This document shows, one piece after another, positions 42,415 through 51,433 of a stretch of DNA of 64,000 nucleotides. This DNA is from Ardenticatenaceae bacterium (GTDB taxonomy: Bacteria > Chloroflexota > Anaerolineae > Promineifilales > Promineifilaceae). A program made the position numbers and the translations under genes. Below the pieces are notes generated by a model, which saw only the letters and a list, made by a program, of their open reading frames with translations, was not told the origin of the DNA and ran no database searches. The stretch covers positions 1 to 64,000 of the forward strand of contig JACKBS010000015.1 in assembly GCA_020634435.1 (NCBI GenBank). The letters run 5' to 3'. The number at the start of each line of letters is the position of its first letter. Position 1 is the stretch's first letter.

Positions 42415-43893
42415 TTAGTCTTGCGAGGAAAGGGAAGTGGTATCAGACGGCCGTATCTCATCCAGTGCGTCTGGCAGGGGTTCTTTACGACTTTTACGCT
42501 CTACGATTTGCCAGACTGTACGCAGGATGATCTTGATGTCCAGTAAAATGGACCAATTTTCCATGTACCACAAATCATACTTGGTGCGCTCGGCGATGGA
42601 TGTATCGCCGCGCAAGCCATTGACCTGTGCCCAGCCGGTCATGCCACCTTTCTCCTGATGGCGATCCATGTAGCGCGGCACGGTCTGGCGGAACTGCTCC
42701 ACATAGTGCGCCTGCTCTGGTCGCGGGCCAACAAGGCTCATTTCGCCCAGCAGGACATTGATCAAGTTGGGTAGCTCATCTGCCTCAATCTTGCGAATAA
42801 AGATGCCCAGCCGCGTCTGGCGCGGATCGTTGTCTGTGGTCCAACCGGGGCCGTGTCGTTCGGCATCCCGCCGCATGGAGCGGAACTTAATCATGCGGAA
42901 CGGCTTGGCATCTAAACCCATGCGCTCCTGCACAAAAAAGACGGGACCGGGCGATTCCAGCTTAATAGCCACCGCAATGAGCATCATCAACGGCGAAAGC
43001 AAAATGAGCCCTAGAGCCGCACCCAACATGTCCATCAACCGCTTAAAAATGAGCAGGTAGCCCCGCAGCGCATAATCGCGCACGGAAAGCAGCGGCAAAC
43101 CACCCAATTCATCAATGCTCGCCTGCGACGTTACAAATTGGAACACGTCAGGAAAAATTTTGATGGAAACGCGGCCACGTTCGCAGTAGGAAATGACGCG
43201 CACCGTTTCGCGATGCCCTTTTTCGGGCATGGCGATGATCACTTCATCAATACCCAACTGCTCGATGAGAACAGGCAAATCTTCTGGGCTGCCCAGCACC
43301 GGCACACCGCCAAATTCTTGCCCGCTTTCCACACCATTTACCACACCCAGCAGCTCATAGCCCAGGTAGGGCGAACGTAAAATGCGCTGGATGACCGCTT
43401 GAGACATATCGCCCGTGCCAACAACAATTACGCGATCTTTGCCCCAACCCCGATTGCGCAGCGCGGCACGCACCATTTGGTGCAGCAGGCGCCCCAAAAC
43501 CAGCAGCACAATCGTTAAAACCCAGGCGTAGATGATCATGGCCCGGGGATAATCTAAAATAACTTTGTCGCCTTTGAACAGAAATGTGGTGAGCGCGACG
43601 GCTAAGAGGGTGCCGATAGAAACGGCCGCAAACACATAATAAAATTGGTCAACGCGGGAAACCGCTCGGGGAATGTAGTACAAACGGTAGAAAAACAGCG
43701 CCACGACGATGGAAATCACCTGGACAATGAGCAGTCCTGTGTAGGCGCTCAATGGCACAGCATTGGCCAAAGGTTCGGGCCAATTTATCAACATCCGCAG
43801 CTTATACGCCAACACAAAAGCCACCGCTACCAAGAAGGCATCTAAAATCACCAGGGAGATGGTATAAATCGTGCGAATCCGCTGTGTGGACAT
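42415..43893 (-). CDS. Polyprenyl-phosphate sugar-1-phosphate transferase, 492 aa
   Basis: A WcaJ/WbaP-type enzyme that starts exopolysaccharide or glycan assembly on undecaprenyl phosphate. Four to five N-terminal membrane helices (residues 10-140) are followed by a CoA-binding-like region with VIVVGTGDMSQAVIQ. The C-terminal bacterial sugar transferase domain has KRLMDMLGAALGLILLSPLM, FRMIKFRSMRRDAE, and DELPNLINVLLGEMSLVGPRPE. The length fits the long form. The adjacent promoter is not clear. No glycosyltransferase cluster is visible, so the sugar is unknown. Confidence 0.9.
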   Translation of the reverse strand: MSTQRIRTIYTISLVILDAFLVAVAFVLAYKLRMLINWPEPLANAVPLSAYTGLLIVQVISIVVALFFYRLYYIPRAVSRVDQFYYVFAAVSIGTLLAVALTTFLFKGDKVILDYPRAMIIYAWVLTIVLLVLGRLLHQMVRAALRNRGWGKDRVIVVGTGDMSQAVIQRILRSPYLGYELLGVVNGVESGQEFGGVPVLGSPEDLPVLIEQLGIDEVIIAMPEKGHRETVRVISYCERGRVSIKIFPDVFQFVTSQASIDELGGLPLLSVRDYALRGYLLIFKRLMDMLGAALGLILLSPLMMLIAVAIKLESPGPVFFVQERMGLDAKPFRMIKFRSMRRDAERHGPGWTTDNDPRQTRLGIFIRKIEADELPNLINVLLGEMSLVGPRPEQAHYVEQFRQTVPRYMDRHQEKGGMTGWAQVNGLRGDTSIAERTKYDLWYMENWSILLDIKIILRTVWQIVERKSRKEPLPDALDEIRPSDTTSLSSQD

Positions 43894-44000
43894 ACCCGTA
43901 TTGTATCAAAGTGGAAAGGGGCAACCAACCGCTGAAGCAACGGCCGTTAGTCGTTCAGTCTTTGCTAAACCTACGTCAACATTTTTTTAACAAATCTTCG

Positions 44001-44006
44001 TATAAT
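44001..44006 (+). promoter_or_regulatory. Candidate -10 box before the S41 protease gene
   Basis: A perfect TATAAT lies 38 bases before ATG at 44045; the best upstream hexamers are poor. The gap it sits in (43894-44044) is between divergent genes, so a promoter must be here. Confidence 0.4.
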
Positions 44007-44044
44007 TAAACTTCTGAAATTACTATCTTGTCTTGGAGCTTGTC

Positions 44045-45268
44045 ATGAATTCACGTTTTGCCTCTGGGTTTACCTTTGTTGTTTTTGGCCTGCTATTTTT
44101 CTTTGGCGGCTATGTTTTGGGCCAATCACCCGTCGCCCCGCTGCAAGTTTTTGCCGATACGGCCGTTCCCGATACAGCCTCTGAGCAGTTCGACCCATTT
44201 TGGGAAACCTGGAACCTGGTTCACGAACGCTACCTGCGCCAACCCGTAGACGACACCGCGCTTGTCGAAGGCGCGATTGACGGTATGCTCGCCGCCTTGG
44301 ATGATCCGCATACGCGTTACCTATCGCCACAAGACCAGCAAGCAGCAGAAGAATCCATGGATGGTGAGTTCCAGGGCATTGGTGCTGAAGTGGAAGATGT
44401 AGATGGCAACATCACCGTCGTGGCGCCAATTGACGGCTCACCCGCCGCCGCAGCAGGCATTCAACCTGGTGACATTTTGCGTCAGGCCGATGGTGTTGAG
44501 TTGACCGGCATGGACGTCACGGAAGCGGCAGCGCTGGTTCGTGGGCCGGCAGGCACTACCGTAAGCCTGGTCATCGAGCGGGATGGCGAGCTCATCAATC
44601 TCGACATTGTGCGTGATGTGGTGAAACTGGCCACCGTGCGCGGCGAAATTTTGGATGAAGGCATCGCCTATCTGCGCTTGAGCCGCTTTGGCAATACCAC
44701 TGACGAAGAAATGAAAGATATTTTGCCCGGACTGCTAGCCGAAAATCCATCTGGCTTAATTTTGGATTTGCGCCGCAATCCTGGCGGTTCGCTCGACACG
44801 GTGGTGGACATTGCGGACCAATTCATGAGCGGTGGATTGGCTTTGGTGGAACGGTTTGGGGATGGCGAGGAACGGCCGTTTGAAATTAGCGACGACGGGT
44901 TAGCCCAAGACATACCCATGGTGGTGCTCATCGACGAAGGCAGCGCCAGTGCCTCGGAAGTGCTGGCCGGTGCCATTCAAGATCGCGGGCGCGGGGTGCT
45001 AATTGGGCAGGTTTCCTTTGGCAAGGGCACCGTGCAAACCTGGCACACGTTGTCCAACAACGGCGGTGTGCGGGTCACCATTGCCGAATGGCTTACCCCC
45101 AACAAAAGCTCCATCGACCAGATTGGCCTGACACCCGATTACTACATCCCCCTGCCCGACCTGGCCAATGGCGCAGAATTTGAAGATACCCAGCTGCAAG
45201 CGGCCATCGACTACCTGGAAGGCAAGGCGGTGATCAGCATTCCACCAGAACCGGATTTACAAAATTAG
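44045..45268 (+). CDS. S41 carboxy-terminal processing protease, 407 aa
   Basis: A CtpA-type serine protease. One N-terminal hydrophobic segment (about 8-26) exports or anchors it. A PDZ domain follows (about 95-180, EFQGIGAEVEDVDGNITVV through GDILRQADGVELTGM). The peptidase domain carries the Ser in DEGSASASEVLAGAIQD and the Lys in VSFGKGTVQT, the Ser/Lys dyad. It probably trims exported proteins at their C-termini. ATG at 44045 has GGAG seven bases upstream. It is divergent from the sugar transferase. Confidence 0.92.
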   Translation: MNSRFASGFTFVVFGLLFFFGGYVLGQSPVAPLQVFADTAVPDTASEQFDPFWETWNLVHERYLRQPVDDTALVEGAIDGMLAALDDPHTRYLSPQDQQAAEESMDGEFQGIGAEVEDVDGNITVVAPIDGSPAAAAGIQPGDILRQADGVELTGMDVTEAAALVRGPAGTTVSLVIERDGELINLDIVRDVVKLATVRGEILDEGIAYLRLSRFGNTTDEEMKDILPGLLAENPSGLILDLRRNPGGSLDTVVDIADQFMSGGLALVERFGDGEERPFEISDDGLAQDIPMVVLIDEGSASASEVLAGAIQDRGRGVLIGQVSFGKGTVQTWHTLSNNGGVRVTIAEWLTPNKSSIDQIGLTPDYYIPLPDLANGAEFEDTQLQAAIDYLEGKAVISIPPEPDLQN

Positions 45269-45299
45269 GGGACTAGATGTGGAGAAGTAATTAGGTAAT

Positions 45300-45815
45300 T
45301 CAGTCAGACAAAAATTCAAAACTGTTGATAATGGCTTCGGCTGCTTTTTCCGGCTCGAAGCCATCTCCAACAGCATAGATGACCGCCATCTTGTCACGGT
45401 TTTGGATCACAACACTATAAATATCAATTTCGAACATTGTGTTCGAGGACGGAACCGTAAACTGAGCTGAGGCAATTTCGTATTCCGAATGCTCGTGGGT
45501 TGAAATCATCACTTCCGTGAGAGGCTCTGTCCCTTCGAGGTATTCATCCACCTGGATATTTAAGGATTCTATGGCTGTAATGGCAGATACTTCATCAAAA
45601 ACACGTATCCAAATCGTAACATCCCCCTCATTTTTGGCTATAAACGCTACACCTTCGCTTGAAGGGGGTTCATACGGTGACCAATAGACTGGGCGGTCAA
45701 AGGTAAAACCCAAACTCGTATTGGTATACGTTTCATACTGCTGACAAGCTGACAAAGGAACTGCCACCAGCAACAAAAATAATGCAGTTTTCCAAACTGA
45801 GCCTGGCACGGTCAT
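45300..45815 (-). CDS. Predicted lipoprotein, 171 aa
   Basis: A signal peptide with lipobox LSAC (Cys near residue 24) is followed by a beta-rich domain (YTNTSLGFTFDRPVYW... DGFEPEKAAEAIINSF) that resembles the PsbP/DUF1795 group. The function is unknown. It is expressed convergently with the S41 protease gene. The gap contains TAATTAGG repeat units near 45287-45299, just before its stop codon. Confidence 0.7.
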   Translation of the reverse strand: MTVPGSVWKTALFLLLVAVPLSACQQYETYTNTSLGFTFDRPVYWSPYEPPSSEGVAFIAKNEGDVTIWIRVFDEVSAITAIESLNIQVDEYLEGTEPLTEVMISTHEHSEYEIASAQFTVPSSNTMFEIDIYSVVIQNRDKMAVIYAVGDGFEPEKAAEAIINSFEFLSD

Positions 45816-45860
45816 TCCTCCTTGTTACCACTCCCCCTGGAAACGCAGTCAATTACCCAA

Positions 45861-47624
45861 TTACTCAATTACCTTGGCCTTAACGGCCGTTTTAGTCCCA
45901 TTCGCCAGCGCCAAAATAGACTCAGCACCACCGACGGCGTGTTCGCCTTGGGTACCGAGCATGGCGGCCAACTCTTGAACACGGCCGTCGCCATCCAGCG
46001 TTCTGATGCGCGTGGTGGTTCTGCCGTCGGCCTGGGCCTTACTGACATGGAAATGGATATCGCCATAGCCCGCCAGCTGCGGCAAATGGGTCACGACGAT
46101 GACCTGATGATGGGCAACGGCCGTTAGCCCCCACAATTTGCGGCCCACCACATCCCCCACGCGGCCACCGATACCCTGATCAATTTCGTCAAAGATGAGC
46201 GTGGGCGTTTGGTCCACCTGGGCCAACGCCGTTTTAAGCGCCAGCATCAGCCGCGCCGTTTCACCGCCGCTGGCCACCTTGACCATCGGTTTCAGGGGTT
46301 CGCCAGGGTTGGTGGAGATGAGGAACTCGGCCTGATCAAAGCCGGTTTTGTCGAATGCCAGTCGTTCACCCTCAACGTACAGGCCGTCAGACTGGGGTAT
46401 GCGCTCGAACTGTACTTCGAACTTGGCCCCATCCATTTGCAGGTCAGAAAGCTGGGCAACAACGGCCGTTGCCAACCGCTGCGCAGCAGCCTGCCGTTTT
46501 TTAGACAGAGCCAGGGCCATTTCGCCACAGCGCCGCAAATAACTGTCTTCGGTCTTCACCAATTCGGCAATGCGCTCCTCGCTGTTGTCGATACGCGTCA
46601 GCTCCAGTTTGGCCCGCTCACGCACGGACAAAATCTTGCCAATATCCTCGCCATATTTGCGCTTAAGCAAGTTAATCAGCTCCAACCGCTCCTCAACAAA
46701 ATCCAGGCGGCTAGGGTTGTATTCCACCTCATCCAAGTAACTTTGCAGCTCCGACGACACTTCGCTGAGCTGATAAATAAGCCCTTGCAGCCGCTCCAGC
46801 AGCGGCCCTTTTGTTTCATCATAGCGAGTGAGCTGAACCAACGAACGCTCGGCCTGGCCCAGCATGTCGGCCACCGCCTGTGACTCGTCATCCATGCCCG
46901 TGAGCAGGTTCACCGCCTCTGACGCCGATTTCATGAGCTGTTCGGAATTGGCCAGGCGCGTTCGTTCGGCACGCAGTTCTTCCTCTTCGCCCTCCACCAG
47001 CTTGGCCGCTTCAATTTCCTCGATTTGGTAACGCAGCATATCCGCCCGTTGGGCCAACATTCGCTCATTCTGGCGCAGGTCGGTCAGCTCAGTACGAATC
47101 TCTAGCAGGGCAGAAATTTCGTGCGCCAACGCCGCCCGTTCTGTTTGGACGCCAGCGTAGGAATCCAGTAAAGGCAAATGGGAACGCGGCTGTAGCAAGG
47201 AAAGATGCTCACCCTGACCATGAATGTCGATCAGCGGCTCAGCCACATCGCGCAAGACGGAAAGGTTAACGGTACGGCCGTTTACCCGACAAATATTACG
47301 GCCGTTCAGCCGCAGTTCACGCGACAGCAAGACGGTGTCGCCATGCTCTTCCGCCTCGGCATCCAGCCCTTCGGCTTCCAGGATGGGGGCCACAATCTGC
47401 TTGAGCGCGTCAGATAGGGTAAAAGTTGCCTCAACGTAGGCTTCCCCGGCACCCGACCGCACAAACGTGGTGTCGGCTCGCCCGCCAAGCATCAGGGTCA
47501 CGGCATCCAAAATGATGGATTTACCGGCACCGGTCTCCCCGGTCAGCACGTTAAAACCGTCGTGGAACTGTAAGCGCAGCTCATCAATGATGGCAAAATT
47601 TCGTATGTAGAGTTCTGTTAACAT
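45861..47624 (-). CDS. recN: DNA repair protein RecN, 587 aa
   Basis: An SMC-like ATPase. LTGETGAGKSIILDAVTLMLGGRAD is the Walker A region (residues 28-52). The middle is a coiled coil, then VASGGETARLMLALKTAL and LIFDEIDQGIGGRVGDVVG form the signature and Walker B. It acts in double-strand break repair. The last three codons (Val-Ile-Glu-stop) lie in an AATTACCC-type repeat at 45851-45873. Two ACGGCCGT copies 24 bases apart give the NGRNICRVNGR segment. Confidence 0.94.
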   Translation of the reverse strand: MLTELYIRNFAIIDELRLQFHDGFNVLTGETGAGKSIILDAVTLMLGGRADTTFVRSGAGEAYVEATFTLSDALKQIVAPILEAEGLDAEAEEHGDTVLLSRELRLNGRNICRVNGRTVNLSVLRDVAEPLIDIHGQGEHLSLLQPRSHLPLLDSYAGVQTERAALAHEISALLEIRTELTDLRQNERMLAQRADMLRYQIEEIEAAKLVEGEEEELRAERTRLANSEQLMKSASEAVNLLTGMDDESQAVADMLGQAERSLVQLTRYDETKGPLLERLQGLIYQLSEVSSELQSYLDEVEYNPSRLDFVEERLELINLLKRKYGEDIGKILSVRERAKLELTRIDNSEERIAELVKTEDSYLRRCGEMALALSKKRQAAAQRLATAVVAQLSDLQMDGAKFEVQFERIPQSDGLYVEGERLAFDKTGFDQAEFLISTNPGEPLKPMVKVASGGETARLMLALKTALAQVDQTPTLIFDEIDQGIGGRVGDVVGRKLWGLTAVAHHQVIVVTHLPQLAGYGDIHFHVSKAQADGRTTTRIRTLDGDGRVQELAAMLGTQGEHAVGGAESILALANGTKTAVKAKVIE

Positions 47625-47640
47625 AGGTTTTGTGCGAGAG

Positions 47641-47685
47641 GGTTGAGAGTGAGAAGTAAAAAGTGATAAGTGAAAAGTGATTTTT
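47641..47685. repeat. GTGANAA heptad repeats upstream of recN
   Basis: GTGAGAA, GTAAAAA, GTGATAA, GTGAAAA and GTGA stand in tandem. The same family recurs after YceI at 63530-63563. Here no inverted copy follows. It lies between recN and the upstream zinc-finger gene. Confidence 0.7.
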
Positions 47686-47708
47686 GTTGCCTTCCACTCA
47701 CGTCTCGC

Positions 47709-48581
47709 CTATTTCATATATGCGTATAAGGCCCCACCCGCAACAAAGAGAAAAGCGCCGGGGCCAATAAAGAAAAATAGACTGGGCAACCCACCCAACA
47801 GAAGGAGTGGCAACAACCAGACGACCGTTCCCAAAACAAGCATAACCACCATCACCTGGGGCAGATAGCGACCGCGCCGCCGTCCAATCGCCTGCTTGCT
47901 TAGCTGGCCAATCAGGCGCCCGGCAAGACCACCCGCAAAGATCGCAATAATAATTGTGAGCCAACCTAGGCTTGGCATAAACTGCACAACCAGAAAGCCC
48001 ACGATTAAGCTGAGCACCAGACCAATAGCTGGCGCAATCACATAATCCAGAGTGGTAGCGTTGAAGAAAATATCTTCTTTTTCGCGAATGCAGTCTGGGC
48101 AGCTGTATCCCACGGGCGTTTTGATGGCGCAGCTGCTGCAAATCGGCTTGCCGCAGTTGTAGCAGCGCAGCGAAGTCGCCCGGTTTGGATGACGGTAGCA
48201 AACCAATTCATACTCATCGGTGGGGGTGGTTACGGCCGTTTCTAACGGCGCTACGGGTTGGGCAACCACCTCTTCCTCAGCGTCTTCATCTTCTTCCGCT
48301 TCGGCTTCCGCCCAGTCAGGCACAGGTTCGCCGCGCAGCTGGGCCAGCGCTCGCACTGCCGGGGCGTAGTCGGGCTGCAAGCTTACAACTTTTTCATAGG
48401 CAGCTTCTTGCTCGCCTGGGTCAGAGACAACGCAACCCAGACCATACCATCCCTCGGCCACCTCTGGCGCTTCTTCAATGATTTGTCGGTACAGCTGTTC
48501 GGCAGCCGCACGCTTGCCCGAATCTCTTACTTTATCGGCCTGCCGCAGTAAAGAACGCAGCCGAGGATCTTGTATCTCCAT
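47709..48581 (-). CDS. Membrane protein with TPR-like and B-box-like zinc finger regions, 290 aa
   Basis: Residues 1-90 are TPR-like helices (AAEQLYRQIIEEAPEVAEGWYGLG). An acidic linker (about 95-115) precedes CYRHPNRATSLRCYNCGKPICSSCA, with further CPDCIREK; this Cys/His cluster resembles a B-box zinc finger. Four membrane helices follow (about 185-285). The design, a soluble binding domain on a membrane base, is common in Chloroflexota and Actinobacteria, but no function is known. The gene is upstream of recN on the same strand. Confidence 0.75.
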   Translation of the reverse strand: MEIQDPRLRSLLRQADKVRDSGKRAAAEQLYRQIIEEAPEVAEGWYGLGCVVSDPGEQEAAYEKVVSLQPDYAPAVRALAQLRGEPVPDWAEAEAEEDEDAEEEVVAQPVAPLETAVTTPTDEYELVCYRHPNRATSLRCYNCGKPICSSCAIKTPVGYSCPDCIREKEDIFFNATTLDYVIAPAIGLVLSLIVGFLVVQFMPSLGWLTIIIAIFAGGLAGRLIGQLSKQAIGRRRGRYLPQVMVVMLVLGTVVWLLPLLLLGGLPSLFFFIGPGAFLFVAGGALYAYMK

Positions 48582-48647
48582 AACAAACTATTCCAAACTT
48601 GTAGTAACGGTGCAAAGACGTTGCCCTGCAACGTCTCTACATTTCAA

Positions 48648-49478
48648 TTATCGTGAGTGACCTAAGCGGCCCATGAGCCGCCGATAAAAATAACCGGAAC
48701 TTTCCACGCGGGCAAATTTGCAGCTGTTTTCCGCCTTAGTCACCAGCACCACATCCTGGTCTTCCAACAAAATACCGTCGGTGCCGTCGGGTGTCAGATA
48801 AGCCTGGTGATCCATGTGCACCGTGATGGCAATCTCCGCCTGCTCATGAAAAATGATGGCCCGATCAAAAGTAAGATGAGGGGCAACCGGCACAACAACA
48901 AAATTAGGCAACTGTGGCGGCAGCAGCGGCCCACCAGCGGCCATCGAATACGCGGTAGAGCCAGTTGGCGTCGCGACGATGAGCGCATCTGCCGTGTAGT
49001 TGGTTACGTGATCGCCATCCACATGCAGCTGAAAACGCACCACCCGCGCCTGACGGCCACGCCCTACGACCACATCATTTAAGACAGAGAACGTGTGCAG
49101 GATACGGCCGTTGCGCAAAATTCGCGCCGACAGCATCAACCGATTTTCTGTCCAGTAAGCACCTTCCAACAGCCGGGTTAGTTTTTCGGGCCAATCGTCG
49201 GGCTGGGCTTCGCTTAAAAAGCCTACCCGCCCCAGATTGATGCCAAAGACGGGCACCTCCGTGACGCAGGCGTACCGCGCAGCCCGCAGCAGCGACCCAT
49301 CACCACCCAAAACAACCAAAAAATCGCTGCCAGCGACCATTTGCGACATGCGGGCCTCATCGAAAGAGGAACCTGTCCAGGCAGAGACACCTCGCGCGGC
49401 AAGCCACGCCTGAATCTCCTCGGCCATCGGCTGCGATTCGGCCACCTTGGGATGATGAAGAATGCCAATCTGGTTCAT
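48648..49478 (-). CDS. nadK: NAD kinase, 276 aa
   Basis: ATP-NAD kinase, which makes NADP. VVLGGDGSLLRAAR holds the GGDG motif, GINLGRVGFLSE follows, and VATPTGSTAYSMAAGGPLLPP is the conserved NAD-binding block. Length is standard. Its start directly follows the hisS stop (TAG then ATG), so they are co-transcribed from the hisS promoter. The C-terminal strand is short. Confidence 0.94.
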   Translation of the reverse strand: MNQIGILHHPKVAESQPMAEEIQAWLAARGVSAWTGSSFDEARMSQMVAGSDFLVVLGGDGSLLRAARYACVTEVPVFGINLGRVGFLSEAQPDDWPEKLTRLLEGAYWTENRLMLSARILRNGRILHTFSVLNDVVVGRGRQARVVRFQLHVDGDHVTNYTADALIVATPTGSTAYSMAAGGPLLPPQLPNFVVVPVAPHLTFDRAIIFHEQAEIAITVHMDHQAYLTPDGTDGILLEDQDVVLVTKAENSCKFARVESSGYFYRRLMGRLGHSR

Positions 49479-50744
49479 CTATTTTTTGAGCCAGCCAACG
49501 ACGTCAGTAAGTTTGACCAGCGTTTGATCGCCGCCATCTAACGGCCGTACCATCACCGATCCTTGCTCCAACTCCGATTCGCCCAAAATGAGCACCGTTT
49601 GGATGTCATGCTTGTTGGCTTCACGCATCTGGCTCTTCATGCTGCGCTTATCGCGGGCAAAAGCCAGCCGGGTGCCAATGCCCGCCGCCCGCAGTTGGAA
49701 CGTAAGCGAAACGGCCGCTTCCTTCGTCGCCCCGCCAAAATGAGCCACCAACACGGTTGGCTGCTCAGCCGCAGGCGGTTCAATGCCCGCTTCCTGCATA
49801 CCCAGCACAATGCGCTCGATGCCACTGCCAAAACCCACGCCCGGCGTTGATGGCCCGCCAATGTCTTCAGCCAACCCATCATACCGACCGCCGCCACAAA
49901 CGGCCGCTTGCGCCCCAATGCCCTCAGCCCACACCTCAAATACCGTCTTGGTGTAATAATCAATGCCACGCACCAGGCGGAAATTGATGCTATAGCTTTG
50001 GTCCAGCGCGTCTAGCATGGCCCGCAGGTCAGTAAAGTGCGCTTCACAATCGTCACACAGGTGATCAATGATGTGCGGCGCATCCGCCAGCAGCGCATCC
50101 ATACCCGGCTCTTTGCTATCCAGAACCCGCAGCGGATTACGCTGAATGCGCTCTTTGTCGATGTCGCCCAGCTTGTCCATGTGTTGGGCTAAATATTCAG
50201 TCAGTTTTTGTACGTATGGGGGTTTACAGACCGGGCAGCCCGTACTGTTGAGCTGGAAGGTTAAGCCCTGATAGCCAAGCGAGCGATACAGATTCATCGC
50301 CAGCATCATCACTTCTACGTCCGCAGCAGGGTCCTCCTCGCCCAAAATTTCGCAATTAAATTGGCTGTGCTGGCGATAGCGCCCCGCCTGCTGCCGCTCA
50401 CGGCGAAATGCCGGGCCGATGGTGTATAACTTCACCGGCTGTGGCCAGCTGCTCATGCCATTTTGGATGTAGGCGCGCATAAATCCGGCCGTAAATTCGG
50501 GCCGCATGGTAAGCGTTACTCCCTCAGACTCTTCCAGGGTGTACATTTCCTTCTGGACGAAGAAATCAGACGCCTCACCCACACCGCGCTGGTACAGCTC
50601 TGTGTACTCCAAAATGGGTAAGTCGATGCGCTGAAAGCCGTACAGGCGAGCCAGCTCGGCTGCCTGGCTGGTGATCAAGTCCCAATAGCGGCGATCATCA
50701 GGCAGGACGTCTTGCATTCCTTTGGCACGTTGTATTGCGGTCAA
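49479..50744 (-). CDS. hisS: Histidyl-tRNA synthetase, 421 aa
   Basis: A class II synthetase. Motif 1 begins at GMQDVLPDDRRYWD; motif 2 is FRRERQQAGRYRQHSQFNCEILG; the HisA signature is LVRGIDYYTKTVFEVW; and motif 3 is GVGFGSGIERIVL. A C-terminal anticodon-binding domain follows (about 325-421). It starts with TTG at 50744, backed by GGGAGG at a good distance and the family's N-terminus. A structured leader of about 165 bases lies between its promoter and start. Confidence 0.96.
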   Translation of the reverse strand: MTAIQRAKGMQDVLPDDRRYWDLITSQAAELARLYGFQRIDLPILEYTELYQRGVGEASDFFVQKEMYTLEESEGVTLTMRPEFTAGFMRAYIQNGMSSWPQPVKLYTIGPAFRRERQQAGRYRQHSQFNCEILGEEDPAADVEVMMLAMNLYRSLGYQGLTFQLNSTGCPVCKPPYVQKLTEYLAQHMDKLGDIDKERIQRNPLRVLDSKEPGMDALLADAPHIIDHLCDDCEAHFTDLRAMLDALDQSYSINFRLVRGIDYYTKTVFEVWAEGIGAQAAVCGGGRYDGLAEDIGGPSTPGVGFGSGIERIVLGMQEAGIEPPAAEQPTVLVAHFGGATKEAAVSLTFQLRAAGIGTRLAFARDKRSMKSQMREANKHDIQTVLILGESELEQGSVMVRPLDGGDQTLVKLTDVVGWLKK

Positions 50745-50910
50745 ACTTACCTCCCAAGTCTTTGTGTAAAAGCCAAAAAAATATGAATCAAAACGAATGT
50801 CCTTTGGCTTTTACCTGAGCAAACCACAGTTTGCTTAACGCAGAAGACGCAGGATATGCAGATGTTTCTGCTTTTGGGCTGGGTCTTCTGGCGATAGTTT
50901 TAAAGAATGG
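50745..50910 (-). promoter_or_regulatory. Structured hisS leader, candidate cis-regulatory RNA
   Basis: Three stems are visible: CAGAAGAC (50841-50848) with 50883-50890, AGCAAAC (50818-50824) with 50829-50835, and a perfect 12-base stem, GTAAAAGCCAAA (50766-50777) with 50803-50814, next to an A/T-rich tract. The leader does not contain the T-box sequence UGGNACC. It could control hisS by an unknown mechanism. Confidence 0.5.
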
Positions 50911-50915
50911 GGTCT

Positions 50916-50944
50916 ATTATAGCCAGATCAGAGGGATTTTGTAA
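50916..50944 (-). promoter_or_regulatory. Promoter of hisS-nadK
   Basis: On the minus strand TTACAA (50939-50944) and TATAAT (50916-50921) are 17 bases apart. Transcription would start near 50909. Confidence 0.75.
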
Positions 50945-50965
50945 CGCGGGGTAGGAAACGGCCGT

Positions 50966-51352
50966 TTACCCCATCTGTGTTGCTATCCACCACGTATTTC
51001 CGGCGGGATCCATCACACCAGCGCGTCGATCCGGATCACCTTTCTGCACAGGCTCCTGAACCGAGACACCTCCTGCGGCCAGCGCCTTTTGGTATGTGGC
51101 GTCCACATCCGGCACGTAAACATGCATCCAAACGGGAAATGCAGGAAATGCCTCACTACTATCTGACAGCATGACGATGGTGTCGTCGATTTGCACTTCG
51201 CCATGCATGAGGCTGCCATCCGCATTGTCATAGCGGCGCGTAACGGTGGCCGCAAACGTAGCCGTCAAGAAATCAATCAGTTCTTGCGCACCATCAGCGA
51301 CCATATAAACTGAAACCGAAGCATACCCCTCAGGTTTGTAGGAATTTTTCAC
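50966..51352 (-). CDS. VOC-family (glyoxalase/PhnB-like) protein, 128 aa
   Basis: A small vicinal-oxygen-chelate protein. VSVYMVADGAQELIDFLTATF, MHGEVQIDDTIVMLSD and GVMDPAGNTWWIAT are the repeated beta-alpha-beta-beta-beta units, in the order seen in PhnB/YciH-type VOC proteins. Metal ligands are not fully clear. The substrate is unknown. The gene stands alone between hisS and a nuclease pair. Confidence 0.82.
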   Translation of the reverse strand: MKNSYKPEGYASVSVYMVADGAQELIDFLTATFAATVTRRYDNADGSLMHGEVQIDDTIVMLSDSSEAFPAFPVWMHVYVPDVDATYQKALAAGGVSVQEPVQKGDPDRRAGVMDPAGNTWWIATQMG

Positions 51353-51433
51353 CCATTTACCTCCAATTATTTTGAGTCCAAAGAAAACACGGAAACGCGA
51401 TTTGATTAAACATCCTTCTGCAAAGCCGAGGTC

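Noticed and set aside
45822..46883. Plus-strand open frames opposite recN
   Set aside because: They mirror the RecN coding strand and carry no motifs; recN is complete on the minus strand.
50745..50910. T-box riboswitch upstream of hisS
   Set aside because: No UGGNACC or other T-box core sequence was found, so only a generic structured leader is claimed.
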